DNA of 64,000 nt from Haloarcula litorea (GCF_029338195.1 NZ_CP119779.1:1984001-2048000), one strand, 5' to 3'; positions 38,527 through 46,930 are shown, numbered from the stretch's first letter. The notes: generated from the letters alone by a model not told the origin. Numbers and translations are program-made.

Positions 38527-39429
38527 ATGCGCGACGGCATCGCTCCTGCAGAAGACCCGTTTGAACCGGGCGATATTGTCCATATGTCACCCACCGTGGA
38601 TGTGGATGGCCATCCCCATCGCTACGCGTGCGAGGTCGAAGAAGTTCACTCGGGAGACAGTCTTGATAAGTACTCCTACAGCGTGCGTTCCGTGGTGCAG
38701 GAGCGGACATTACACCCTCGGTTCGGACACTACGACCTGATCCCCTCCCCCCGCGGCTACGAGAACATCGACGCTCTCCTCGGCAGCCGTCACGTCGACG
38801 GCGAGCGACTCCTCGGCAAGTTCAAGCGCCCGGATCTAGAGAAGATCAATGCCTGCCTGTCGGTGGTCGACCCCGACGAAGACCCGACGAAGGACTGGTT
38901 GAACGAGTTGGAGAAGAATGATGTTGACCGCATCAACTCGATCTTCGCCGAGCTGATCCTGCTGTATCATCTTCGGACGACCTACGGGCGAGATCAGGTG
39001 GTGATGAATGCTCGCATCGATGGCAAGGGATCGAAGGACTTCGACCTGCGTGTGCTGACCGAGGATGAAGACGTGTGGATTGAGGTCGTGAAGCCGGATT
39101 ACGCGGCCAGTCTGCCCGACGGGGGTGGGTTCATCAGCGGTGATAAGACGGGGAACTCTATCAACAACAAGCTGAAGAAGAAATTCGAGGACGCGCGTGA
39201 TCACGCGCCGGATGGCGCCGTGCTGGTTCTCGCCGCGTACCTCGAGGAGCAGATCACGCAGGGACTGGAGATCAGTCAATGGTTGGACGAGGACTACTAC
39301 GATGTCGGGGAGTTCTGTGATGGTTGGCTGACTTACACGCACCTGACTGAAACAGAGATCGGGTATCAGTCCTTCACAGATGCCGGTGAGCGATGTCGGG
39401 CTCTGTTTGACCGGATGGTTGCGGAGTGA
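38527..39429 (+). CDS. Hypothetical protein, possible divergent PD-(D/E)XK nuclease
   Basis: 300 residues. The first ~60 residues look like a beta barrel (FEPGDIVHMSPTVDVDG). The middle has GSKDFDLRVLTEDEDVWIEVVKPD, in which Asp and an ExxK-like end are placed roughly as in PD-(D/E)XK nucleases, though the canonical ExK spacing is off by one, so the assignment is weak. GAVLVLAAYLEEQ follows as a plausible core strand. No partner domain is recognised. Ends three bases before the stop of a convergent gene. Confidence 0.55.
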   Translation: MRDGIAPAEDPFEPGDIVHMSPTVDVDGHPHRYACEVEEVHSGDSLDKYSYSVRSVVQERTLHPRFGHYDLIPSPRGYENIDALLGSRHVDGERLLGKFKRPDLEKINACLSVVDPDEDPTKDWLNELEKNDVDRINSIFAELILLYHLRTTYGRDQVVMNARIDGKGSKDFDLRVLTEDEDVWIEVVKPDYAASLPDGGGFISGDKTGNSINNKLKKKFEDARDHAPDGAVLVLAAYLEEQITQGLEISQWLDEDYYDVGEFCDGWLTYTHLTETEIGYQSFTDAGERCRALFDRMVAE

Positions 39430-39432
39430 GAC

Positions 39433-39903
39433 CTAGATCCCCAGCTCGGTTATCCCGGCGGCGATGAACGCGGCACCGTAGTTCTCCCCGTTGATGCGCC
39501 GGCGGACGATGGCGCCTTCCGGCAGACAGTCGTGAATGGTGAACTCGTCGGTGCTGTACCTTCCCTTCCCATTCAATGCCCTGACGCCTCCTTCGAGAAT
39601 CACTGGAGTGAGCGTGGTTTCCCGCCCTTGCTCGTCGCCCGGCCCTGTCGGTGCTTCAAGGTCGCTGAAGTCCTTGTAGTAGTCCGGGACGGCGATCTTG
39701 CCCCGGGACTGTCGCTCGATGAAGTCGTCGACGCGGGTCGGCGGTGACGTGACCAGTCCGATGGTGCGCGGCTTGTCGGTGGCCTCGGTCTCGCCACCGG
39801 TGTTCATTCTGACCGTCAGCGCCGGCGTGAGATTGTCCAGCGTTGTCGGTTCTGACCAGTCGATGTTGTCGTGGGGCAGTTCCTCGCTCCACGCGGTGTG
39901 CAT
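39433..39903 (-). CDS. WSxELP-family hypothetical protein, copy A
   Basis: 156 residues. Shares an ordered set of segments with 56587 and 58062: AWSEELPHDNIDW at the start, GLVTSP, PDYYKDF, GGVRALNG.GRYSTDEFTIHDCL and a hydrophobic end. The alignment fixes the start at 39903, giving 156 residues against 157 and 165 in the other copies; the longer ORF upstream lacks similarity. The 9-mer site at 39952 lies ~50 bp before the start. Soluble, no catalytic motif evident; role unknown. Copy A is the most divergent. Confidence 0.65.
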   Translation of the reverse strand: MHTAWSEELPHDNIDWSEPTTLDNLTPALTVRMNTGGETEATDKPRTIGLVTSPPTRVDDFIERQSRGKIAVPDYYKDFSDLEAPTGPGDEQGRETTLTPVILEGGVRALNGKGRYSTDEFTIHDCLPEGAIVRRRINGENYGAAFIAAGITELGI

Positions 39904-40270
39904 ATCCGGGTGCTGTTCCGCGGTTTTGATAGGTGCTGTGCTCCCCCCGGTCGTTGGTAAGTCCTTCGCGGGGTGCTGACCCCTTTCCATCATGGGGGCA
40001 GACGCCCTGAGGTTTTCTCCCGGGTGCTGTATTTTCGATATATGTTGTGTTTTTGAGGATTCGGGTTCTCGCGGTGTCGCGCCGCCGCAGTCCCTCTCGC
40101 GGTTGATCCGGTTGGCCTTGGAATGGACGGATTTCCCGTTTCCCGTGACGCGTAGTGACATTTCGTAGTTTCGTCACGGGATTTTTCGCGCGTTGGTAAA
40201 CCCGCTCTCCGTGACGGTCACCAGACTGTCAAGTTCTTTATACGTTGGCGGAACGTACCCGTACAGTAAG
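39904..40270. promoter_or_regulatory. 367 bp divergent region with inverted repeat and two 9-mer sites
   Basis: Between two divergent genes. CCCGTGACG at 40143-40151 and CGTCACGGG at 40172-40180 form a perfect 9 bp inverted repeat with a 20 bp spacer; a third CCGTGACGG lies near 40,213. CGTTGGTAA sites lie at 39952-39960 and 40191-40199. A TTTATA box near 40,235 is ~30 bp before the plus-strand start at 40271. An autoregulatory operator for the winged-helix gene is plausible. Confidence 0.45.
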
Positions 40271-40819
40271 ATGATTGATGAATTCAACGGAGTGCATTTG
40301 AAGGCCCCCCGCGATGGCCGAGTGCTGGACTCGGTGCTGCGCGTCGTTGAGTCCGGGGGTACAGCAACGACAAGTACGGTTCTCGAGGATGTGCGCATCC
40401 TTGACGACAATAAGCAGGTGCTGCGGGCCTTCGACCGTCTCGAAGATGCGGGTTTGATCGAGATTGTGGAGGATGCGGACATCGAGTGGGACAGGAAGGT
40501 GCCGGCGCCGACGGTTGTCCAACCGACCGATTATGCTCACCAGTTCAAGGATGATCTTCGCGTGCCGGCGGAGGAGATTGAGGAGGAGATGGACGAGAAG
40601 CAACTGCGCGAGTTGGCTCGAGAGGTGCGCGAGGAGTTGGAAAAGCAGCGGAAGATCAACGAGCAGTTGCGTGCGCGTCTGGGTGAGATCGAGGAGTTCA
40701 TCGACGCCCTTGCCGAGGAGGTCGAGGACGTGTCCGAGACTGCCGAGGAAGCCGACGAGAGGAGCAAGGCAAATAAAGACCGGCTGCGAGACCCCGATTT
40801 CGGCTTCGAGTTCGATTGA
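40271..40819 (+). CDS. Winged-helix DNA-binding protein with coiled-coil tail
   Basis: 182 residues. Residues 10-75 (LKAPRDGRVLDSVLRVVESGGTATTSTVLEDVRILDDNKQVLRAFDRLEDAGLIEIVED) fit a winged helix. Residues ~100-165 are a charged coiled coil (LAREVREELEKQRKINEQLRARLGEIEEFIDALAEEVEDV). Probably a dimeric repressor or replication-associated protein of the element. The start at 40271 is placed 36 bp after a TTTATA box; the longer ORF upstream has no similarity to a protein. Confidence 0.65.
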   Translation: MIDEFNGVHLKAPRDGRVLDSVLRVVESGGTATTSTVLEDVRILDDNKQVLRAFDRLEDAGLIEIVEDADIEWDRKVPAPTVVQPTDYAHQFKDDLRVPAEEIEEEMDEKQLRELAREVREELEKQRKINEQLRARLGEIEEFIDALAEEVEDVSETAEEADERSKANKDRLRDPDFGFEFD

Positions 40820-40826
40820 CTGGCCG

Positions 40827-41690
40827 CTATTGCTCGTTCAGTCGGTGGAATTGAGTGACGGCTTCCGCCTTGAATCGGTTGTACAACCCTCGCTCGTCCC
40901 ACTCTTTTGCGTCGTGGATGCGGTAGTCGTCGCGACCCACTCGGATGGCCACCGCGCGGTCGATGTTGAGCGCGTCAAGATGTTTCTGCGCGACTGTCTG
41001 CATTCGCGCCCCGTTGGTAATTCGCCGGCTGGTTTTCAGCTCGACCGCGATGATCTCCTCAGTCTCGGGGTGTAGCAGGATGATGTCGATCCGGCCACCG
41101 AACCCGGCCTCACCGTGTTCGTGCTCGGCGTTCAACAGATTCGCTATCAGCGGATGTTCGCACCGCACGACCTGAAAGCGCACCTCGCTCACCGCATCGA
41201 CGCCGAGAAGGTCGCGCAGAGCTTCTTCGACGCTCGACCGCAGCGACTGGGCATCTCTGGCTGCCTGTTTTGACAGGTCGTCTCGGATGTACCGGCCGGG
41301 ATAGTAATCACGTAGTGTGGCCACGATCTGGGCTTGCGTTCCCGTGTCGGGGCCGAGGAGCTTCGTCTGTATCTCGTCCCGCTTGTGGGTGCTGCGGTAG
41401 TCGGTGAGCCATTCGCGGACGCGAACGTGCGTTAATTCGCCCACGCGTCGCGCGTATTCGCGGACGTGTTCGGGATGTTCGATGGCCGCGCGGTCGTAGT
41501 TTTCGAGCGGAAACATCGGTTCGTGGAGGTCGCCTTCAGCGGGATTAGTGAAGTCGATGTTGTCGATGATCGCGTTGACCGTGGGGTAGTATGTCCTGTT
41601 GCGTTTGAACGCCCACGTGTCATCCTTCTCGACGACAGTCAACTCGTTGTTGGGGAACGAGTGATCTCGATGGAACTCGACGCTGGCCAT
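40827..41690 (-). CDS. PD-(D/E)XK superfamily nuclease (RecB/Cas4-like)
   Basis: 287 residues. The C-terminal half has the full core: GGRIDII (Asp202), IIAVELKT (Glu217, Lys219) and a downstream helix beginning RMQTVAQKHLDAL with Gln231 in the QxxxY-like position of RecB/Cas4 nucleases (Tyr absent). The N-terminal half is helical, with YPTVNAIIDN. No Cys cluster for Fe-S is seen. A TATA box (GATATATC, ~41,712-41,720) lies 25 bp before the ATG at 41690, so a leaderless start there is preferred over 41747. It could act in element recombination or in defence. Confidence 0.7.
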   Translation of the reverse strand: MASVEFHRDHSFPNNELTVVEKDDTWAFKRNRTYYPTVNAIIDNIDFTNPAEGDLHEPMFPLENYDRAAIEHPEHVREYARRVGELTHVRVREWLTDYRSTHKRDEIQTKLLGPDTGTQAQIVATLRDYYPGRYIRDDLSKQAARDAQSLRSSVEEALRDLLGVDAVSEVRFQVVRCEHPLIANLLNAEHEHGEAGFGGRIDIILLHPETEEIIAVELKTSRRITNGARMQTVAQKHLDALNIDRAVAIRVGRDDYRIHDAKEWDERGLYNRFKAEAVTQFHRLNEQ

Positions 41691-41759
41691 GTATCGCAGA
41701 ACGTCGCGGGATGATATATCACTTTCCTGAACAGAGTTCGTCCCCACACACTTGGTACT

Positions 41760-41963
41760 TCAGTTATCCACGGTCTGGAGATGGCCACCACGCGCCTCGA
41801 TCTCCACGGTTTGTCCGTCCCGGGTATCGATTTTGACCGTGGTTCCATCGTCTCGCGCGTGGATTTGGATGTTGAGGTCGTTCGCGCCGAGCGAAAGCAG
41901 ATCGAGGTCATCGTCCGAGTACCGTCCACCGTTGGTGATTCGGTCGAGCGGTTCGAGGAACAT
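41760..41963 (-). CDS. Small hypothetical protein
   Basis: 67 residues, acidic and beta-rich (LNIQIHARDDGTTVKIDTRDGQTVEIEAR), a sequence that reads like a small beta-sandwich. It sits 12 bp before the nuclease region in the same direction. Composition is haloarchaeal, but a plus-strand alternative ORF overlaps it; moderate to low confidence. Confidence 0.35.
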   Translation of the reverse strand: MFLEPLDRITNGGRYSDDDLDLLSLGANDLNIQIHARDDGTTVKIDTRDGQTVEIEARGGHLQTVDN

Positions 41964-42145
41964 TCTGGTCTCGAGTGCGCTGTTCCTGATTTAAATGGAT
42001 GTGCCCCGGGCAGCATCCGGGGCGGTGGAAAAGCCGAGCTCGGGGTCGGAGGCTGGCGGGGGCCAGCTGAAGTGAGTCGAGACGATGACTCCACGATGAT
42101 AATATATGTATTTTTATAAAATTCACTCGCGTAGGAGTGTGCAGC

Positions 42146-42733
42146 TCACGCCTCGGACTGACAGGTGCAGGTCGCATTCCCGGATAGAAACTCGATGATG
42201 TCGTGTCGCCGGCGGCAGTTTCCACACCTGATCTTGAATGAGACGGTGACTGACGGGTCTTCGATGTGCGCGACATCTTCCCGCGAAAGTCGTGCCAGCG
42301 AACCCTCGATGACGTTGGTAACTCTTTGTCGCATCTTTTTGATTTGCTGCAGATCAGCCCCCGGGTCTGGATTGTAGTCCCGACTGGTGTCGATATCGAG
42401 GCATTCGTTCAGATGCTTGCGGACGGTCTGGTAGCTAACGAAGTTGCTTTCCACTTCGTCCACGTCCACGCTGGCGTCGCGGAGTTCGCCCCGGGCCTCT
42501 CGCCGCGCCGAGTCCAGCACCTCGTCGTTGGTAAGCAACCGATAGTAGTTGCGCTCTTCGCCGTCCAGCACTGTCATTCCGGCTTTCTCCATTGCCCGTT
42601 CCAAGATTTGACAGTTGATCCAATCCTCAAGCTGACGGACGCCCTCGTCCGTTGAGCGGTATCTGTGTTCCAGCCGGGCATCGAGGTTGTACAGGTCGTA
42701 CTTGTCTCGCACTCGGTCGACTTTGCAAGTCAT
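42146..42733 (-). CDS. RdfA-like protein (rod-determining factor family)
   Basis: 195 residues. The N-terminal KVDRVRDKYDLYNLDARLEHRYRS, then LEDWINCQILERAMEKAGM.VLDGE..NYYRLL and VESNFVSYQTVRKHLNE follow the haloarchaeal rod-determining factor RdfA family, which in Haloferax is needed for rod shape. The last ~35 residues (IRCGNCRRRHDIIEFLSGNATCTC) form a zinc ribbon, usual for this family. On a mobile element it may tune host cell shape or act as a nucleic-acid-binding regulator; its biochemical role is not known. Two CGTTGGTAA sites fall inside the gene. Confidence 0.75.
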   Translation of the reverse strand: MTCKVDRVRDKYDLYNLDARLEHRYRSTDEGVRQLEDWINCQILERAMEKAGMTVLDGEERNYYRLLTNDEVLDSARREARGELRDASVDVDEVESNFVSYQTVRKHLNECLDIDTSRDYNPDPGADLQQIKKMRQRVTNVIEGSLARLSREDVAHIEDPSVTVSFKIRCGNCRRRHDIIEFLSGNATCTCQSEA

Positions 42734-43646
42734 CGCGTTACCGGATCGGGCCCGCTCGTGCGTGTTAAATGCTGCACGCGGGGGCTGCTGTTTTTCTCGG
42801 TTGGAGCCCCCCCCTGTGTCGTGCGATGTGCGTGGCCGATTCTCGTGACGTTGATGTTCTGGTGGAGGTTAACGGCGATCTCGCCACGTGCATCGAGTGC
42901 AAATAGTGAATCATTATTAGCAGAGCTCTTTTCACTTATTCAATAGATGGCATCTAGTCTGATGAGATGACCGTTGATCTTGCCGATCATCGGCTCTATC
43001 TCAAATTGATGACGACGGTGATTGTCTGGAATGCGGCGGTGATGTGGTGCAGTTCGGAGGGGACGAGTTGGCCTGTTCTGAGAGCGGTCTCGGGCTCGGC
43101 GAGGCGTTGATGAGCCGCGGCCCCGGGTGGGAGACTTCGACGCTGAAGACCGCGAGAAGCATCGGGCATCGCGCGGGAAGGTGGTGCAATGAGATTGAGA
43201 TGGGCAGGAGAGGAAGACGTTCGATGCGCACGACTTGGAGGAGACGTACGCTGTTCCGAAGACGATGACGAACACGGGACATCGGCAGACGCTGATTCTC
43301 TCCAAGTGGCGGCTGCACTACCGCATTCGCGACGAGATGCACAGGAAGCAGTCGAACACGGTTCTCGGCGGCGGTCTCGGGGCGAAGTCGCTCGGCCTCG
43401 GCTTCCTGCAGCGTCGGTTGAATGATTGTCTTCTGATATTTGGGTTGGTGGTGGTTTATTCAATCTTAGGTTTGTGCTCTCCATCCACCGATTAGACTTT
43501 CTTATATTGGATATAATACAGGTCACTCACACGATACATATATAAGTCCTTACCCCCTACCACAGAGTGAGAAGGTATCAGAAGCAAGTCAGGTGAATCG
43601 GCCACGGGACAGCCGGTCAACGTCCCGTAACAGCAACCCTAAAAGT
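42734..43646. other. 913 bp region without a supported gene, decayed sequence
   Basis: Bases ~42,970-43,430 read like damaged coding sequence on the plus strand: one frame gives EETYAVPKTMTNTGHRQT and LHYRIRDEMHRKQ, but frames switch and no intact start-to-stop path exists. Flanks (42,900-42,960 and 43,490-43,560) are AT-rich with TATA-like tracts, the second being a likely promoter for the gene at 43647. No RNA gene or clear repeat is seen. Confidence 0.35.
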
Positions 43647-44345
43647 ATGAGCGAAACTGCTCAGAGCACTCTCGAAGTGCTCACGGAAATCGCACGATCT
43701 CTCAACAACGGCGAGACCGTAACTCTTGACGACGATCTCAAGCGCGATCTCGGCTTCCCGGTTGACGACGACTACGATCACAAGGAACCCGTCGTGAGCG
43801 GCTCCAATGGGGCCGATCCCATCACGCACCGCATCTACGACATCGACGGCTACTGGCTGTACGTGAAGACAGTACAGGACAAGCCGCGCGGCACGACGAC
43901 GTACGTCAAGCACGTTGGCCGTCCCCGGTTCAACCCCATCGGTCTCGACGAAGGCGAGTTCCGCGAGGTGTACGAGGCACACCGCCAGCGCGGACTTGAT
44001 GCGTTGGACAAGGACGAGGTGGCACCGGAGTACAGCAAAGACATCTTCGCGGCCGCCGACGAGTACCAGCGCAATACGGCGGAGGCAGATGCGGGCCACA
44101 TCGGTGATGGTGTTGCCGCAGTTACCGACGGAACGCGCATCTGGATGGAGCACACTCACGCCAGTCGGTTCGTTGACCTCGATCACTACTTCGACGTGGA
44201 ACTCAACGAGGACGGCAAGAAGGCGGTGAAGGAGGCCATTCGCACGTCCACGGCGCACTCGGCACCCGGGCACATCGCGAGTGGCCTGATCGTGGAGTAC
44301 GCCGTGGAAGTCGAGTACGACGCCGATCCGCTCCTCGAAGGTTGA
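43647..44345 (+). CDS. Hypothetical protein
   Basis: 232 residues, acidic, mixed alpha and beta, with HRIYDIDGYWLYVKTVQDKPRGTTTYVKHVG and HASRFVDLDHYFDVELNEDG. No signal, membrane segment or recognisable motif. Preceded by an AT-rich promoter region (43,500-43,560). The start at 43647 is chosen; an in-frame ATG 54 bp upstream would extend into a Ser/Arg stretch that looks non-coding. Confidence 0.6.
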   Translation: MSETAQSTLEVLTEIARSLNNGETVTLDDDLKRDLGFPVDDDYDHKEPVVSGSNGADPITHRIYDIDGYWLYVKTVQDKPRGTTTYVKHVGRPRFNPIGLDEGEFREVYEAHRQRGLDALDKDEVAPEYSKDIFAAADEYQRNTAEADAGHIGDGVAAVTDGTRIWMEHTHASRFVDLDHYFDVELNEDGKKAVKEAIRTSTAHSAPGHIASGLIVEYAVEVEYDADPLLEG

Positions 44346-44370
44346 GATAGTATCGTCTTCCAAGTGATGT

Positions 44371-44427
44371 GACGCGCCCGGTGGCCGTCCCCTGACGGGG
44401 GCGTGGGGGTTCGACTCCCTCGGCGTC
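44371..44427 (+). other. tRNA-like 3' fragment (class II tRNA remnant, possible old att site)
   Basis: A hairpin CGTCCCC-TGAC-GGGGGCG (44386-44403) is followed after one base by a T-arm GGGGG-TTCGACT-CCCTC (44405-44421) and an acceptor-like GGCGTCT. This is the order long-variable-arm, T-arm, acceptor found in the 3' half of Leu/Ser tRNAs. GACGC at 44371-44375 can pair with GCGTC, but there is no anticodon or D-arm. Not a working tRNA; a leftover of a tRNA-targeting integration is one reading. Confidence 0.4.
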
Positions 44428-44503
44428 TTTCTGTTGGGTGTAGACGGGTTTGGAAGCGCCCGACGGGCAGGCGAAAAACGCCCGCAACAAATCGATTCAA
44501 ACT

Positions 44504-44914
44504 ATGACAGCAAACACATCCACCGAGTCTGAATCGGTTACGGACACAGTTCCGGTTTGGAGATTTGACCGCACGTCGAACAACGAGCACGTCATCATCT
44601 ACTCCGACGGAGAAGATCAGGTCATCCAGCACGAGTACGATGGCCTCCCCGCTCGGGGAACAGTTCGATACGACGTCGAGGACTTCGAGATTGCCGATGC
44701 GGAGTTCTACGAGGATCACGGCGGGAAGTCCGACGAGGAAGTTCTCGAGATGTTTCGTGCGGACATTAGAGAATACGTTGAGGCGGCGTTGTTCAGTCAC
44801 GATGACCGAGGAGCGTGGGTCAGCTTGGTTGACTCACACGAGCTGAAGGTAGAGATGGAGGGGGACGAGTACATCGTTGAACTCATCACGAGCAACAAGC
44901 GTCGAGTCGAGTGA
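44504..44914 (+). CDS. Hypothetical protein
   Basis: 136 residues, acidic, beta-rich N terminus (VPVWRFDRTSNNEHVIIYSDGEDQVIQHEYDG) and a helical middle (EVLEMFRADIREYVEAALF). Unknown family. The next gene begins shortly after or, from an alternative GTG, overlaps its stop, so the two are probably an operon. Both start codons sit in the same local context, CAAA(A)CTATGAC. Confidence 0.55.
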   Translation: MTANTSTESESVTDTVPVWRFDRTSNNEHVIIYSDGEDQVIQHEYDGLPARGTVRYDVEDFEIADAEFYEDHGGKSDEEVLEMFRADIREYVEAALFSHDDRGAWVSLVDSHELKVEMEGDEYIVELITSNKRRVE

Positions 44915-44937
44915 CATCTTTCCAAGATTCCAAAACT

Positions 44938-45201
44938 ATGACCCTCGAGCAGTCAGAAATCGAGAGCGAGGTTGAGGACAGAGCCGAGTGGCTTCACGAG
45001 CACACGTCGCTGCATCGGGAGCAGGCCCGGGTGGTGGCGGCTCGTGAGGCTGGGTTGTCGCAGACGGAGGCTGCGAAACTGCTTGACAAGGAGGTGAAGA
45101 CGGTGCGGCAGTTGTGGCGGCAGGCCCGAGAGCAGCACGAGGACTCGCGGCGGCTAACCGACGTGTACGGAGCGTACTTCTTCTCGGACTGGCGGGCATA
45201 A
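44938..45201 (+). CDS. Small helix-turn-helix protein
   Basis: 87 residues. HREQARVVAAREAGLSQTEAAKLLDKEVKTVRQLWRQAREQ (residues ~22-62) is a clear helix-turn-helix of the sigma-70 region 4/NUMOD-like type. Likely a small DNA-binding regulator of this segment of the element. A GTG at 44911, overlapping the previous stop, would add nine residues. Confidence 0.6.
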   Translation: MTLEQSEIESEVEDRAEWLHEHTSLHREQARVVAAREAGLSQTEAAKLLDKEVKTVRQLWRQAREQHEDSRRLTDVYGAYFFSDWRA

Positions 45202-45542
45202 GCGGTCAATCCTTTTTCGGCACCAAGTCACGGTGCCTGAACCACACGTTGATCAAGTCTTCTTCAGTTTCGATGCGGTAACTGTAGGAATCCAGCTTTC
45301 GCTCGGTTTCCTTTCCAAGTGAATCCTCGAGGACGTCGATAATCTTCCCGACCGTCCCGTGATGGTGCGAGTCCGAGTCGTCCGGGCCGAGGTAGACCCT
45401 CACTTCGTCGCCCACCTCGTAGGGTTCGTCCGCAGGCTTCGGAACGTCTTGATTGTCACCCACGATATCGCGGGCAAGTTCCTGTAGGCTGGTGTCCTTG
45501 TTTTCCCATCGCACCTCTTTCGGGACTACCTTGGTGAAGAGT

Positions 45543-46930
45543 CAGTACCTCACAAAGCATCGCCGGTTAACCCGACCTGAGCCATCTGTTCTGTTGTGAT
45601 GAGTCGTCCGTAGTGGTTGAACAGCGCTGATCGAAGACGGAGCTGTCGCTGTCGGCGGCGGTCAGCCGCCGACGCGACAGCGTAGCCACTCACGAGGCGG
45701 CGTTCCCGGTCGGTGACTACCGGTGGAACCGGTCGTCTGGTGGCCGGTTGGCGGGGACGGCCCGACGCACTGCGAGGGCCGTCCACGCGGCCCGTCGAAC
45801 CATATTGATGAACTCCTTGTACGGCCACCACCAGAGGCGACGCCCGCCCCGGCGGGGCGTCGCCACGTATTCGTAGTGGAGATACCGCCACGCATTCTGC
45901 AAGAGGAGACTCACCACGACGTACAGCAGTCTCACCGTCGCGTCTCGCGTTGTTGTCGTCGCTATCGCTTGCTCAGACAAGCGGTAGCTCGACTCGATAC
46001 CGAAGCGTTTGCTGTAGTGGTATCGAGCCTGGCGTGGAGTCTCGATGAACGGCGCGTCAGCGGCGTAGCCGTGACGCGCCACACCGTTCTCGTCGTATCG
46101 TCCGTTCAGGTACGTACAGTCGATGTAGACGGGAAACTCGACGGTCCAGCTGTGGCCGTCGAGTTTCCCTGTCAAATCGTGGTTAATGACGCGGCTCCAC
46201 CCTTCCGCGAGTTCCTGCTGAATCGTCCCACCCCATCTGATGATCGGCATCACGTAAGCGTAGTTGTGCGCTTGAAGCAGCGTGAGACACTTGCTGTCGT
46301 AGAATCCGCGATCGAGATAGACGGCCTTGATTTCGGCGTCAAGGCCGTCGAGTACACCAAGAAACTCGGCGAGGACGCTACTGGCGGTGTCGCCGTCTTC
46401 GAGACGGCGCACCGCCAGCGTGTGCCGTTTATTCTTCACACGCGCGTAGAGTGTGGCGTAGGCGTGGAACGCGGTGGTTCCGCGCTTGGCCTCGGAGTGG
46501 TAGAGGCCGTCTGTGTCGTCTTCGTCACCGTAGTAGGGTCGCAGGTGGAGGTCTGCGCAGACCTCCACCTGCTCGGGGAGGAGTTCGACGATATCCCGTC
46601 GAAGGAGCGTGTTGGCGACTCGTTCGAGCCGTTCCGGCTCGAACTTCGTCCGCAGATGGTAGAGAATCGCGTTTGCTGACGGAGAGTCTTCACTGGAGTT
46701 GCACAGCGTCGAGATTGAGGTCCCGTCGGCGGTCGCGCCGACGAGGACCTCGTAGATGTCCTCAGCGTCGATTTCAGCAGTAGCGCCGAGATCAAGAGCG
46801 ATCTCCTCGGTGAGCGTGTTGACGAGAAAGTTAAGGAGCTGGTCTTCGTGGATTTCACTGTCTGCTTGCTTCTTGGAGTGCACATCCTCAGCAAGCAGAC
46901 GTTCTAACTAACCGGCTTTGTGAGGTACTG
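45543..46930 (-). mobile_element. ISH3-type insertion sequence, complete
   Basis: 1388 bp with perfect 16 bp terminal inverted repeats: CAGTACCTCACAAAGC at the left end and its complement at 46915-46930. It carries one transposase gene on the minus strand and is flanked by a 5 bp duplication. Both ends and the gene are intact, so it should be capable of transposition. GC content is higher than the element around it. Confidence 0.92.
45717..46883 (-). CDS. ISH3-family transposase
   Basis: 388 residues. DDE-type transposase of the ISH3 group: ILYHLRTKF and CADLHLRPYYG precede the first catalytic Asp region; AVYLDRGFYDSK contains the second Asp with a following Arg/Gly; YHYSKRFGIESSYRLSEQ contains the conserved catalytic Glu with the Y-x2-R of DDE transposases. 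The C terminus is Arg-rich. Full length and inside intact IS ends. Confidence 0.9.
   Translation of the reverse strand: MHSKKQADSEIHEDQLLNFLVNTLTEEIALDLGATAEIDAEDIYEVLVGATADGTSISTLCNSSEDSPSANAILYHLRTKFEPERLERVANTLLRRDIVELLPEQVEVCADLHLRPYYGDEDDTDGLYHSEAKRGTTAFHAYATLYARVKNKRHTLAVRRLEDGDTASSVLAEFLGVLDGLDAEIKAVYLDRGFYDSKCLTLLQAHNYAYVMPIIRWGGTIQQELAEGWSRVINHDLTGKLDGHSWTVEFPVYIDCTYLNGRYDENGVARHGYAADAPFIETPRQARYHYSKRFGIESSYRLSEQAIATTTTRDATVRLLYVVVSLLLQNAWRYLHYEYVATPRRGGRRLWWWPYKEFINMVRRAAWTALAVRRAVPANRPPDDRFHR

Noticed and set aside
44371-44427. A functional tRNA
   Set aside because: No anticodon, no D-arm and only partial acceptor pairing; kept as a tRNA-like remnant only.
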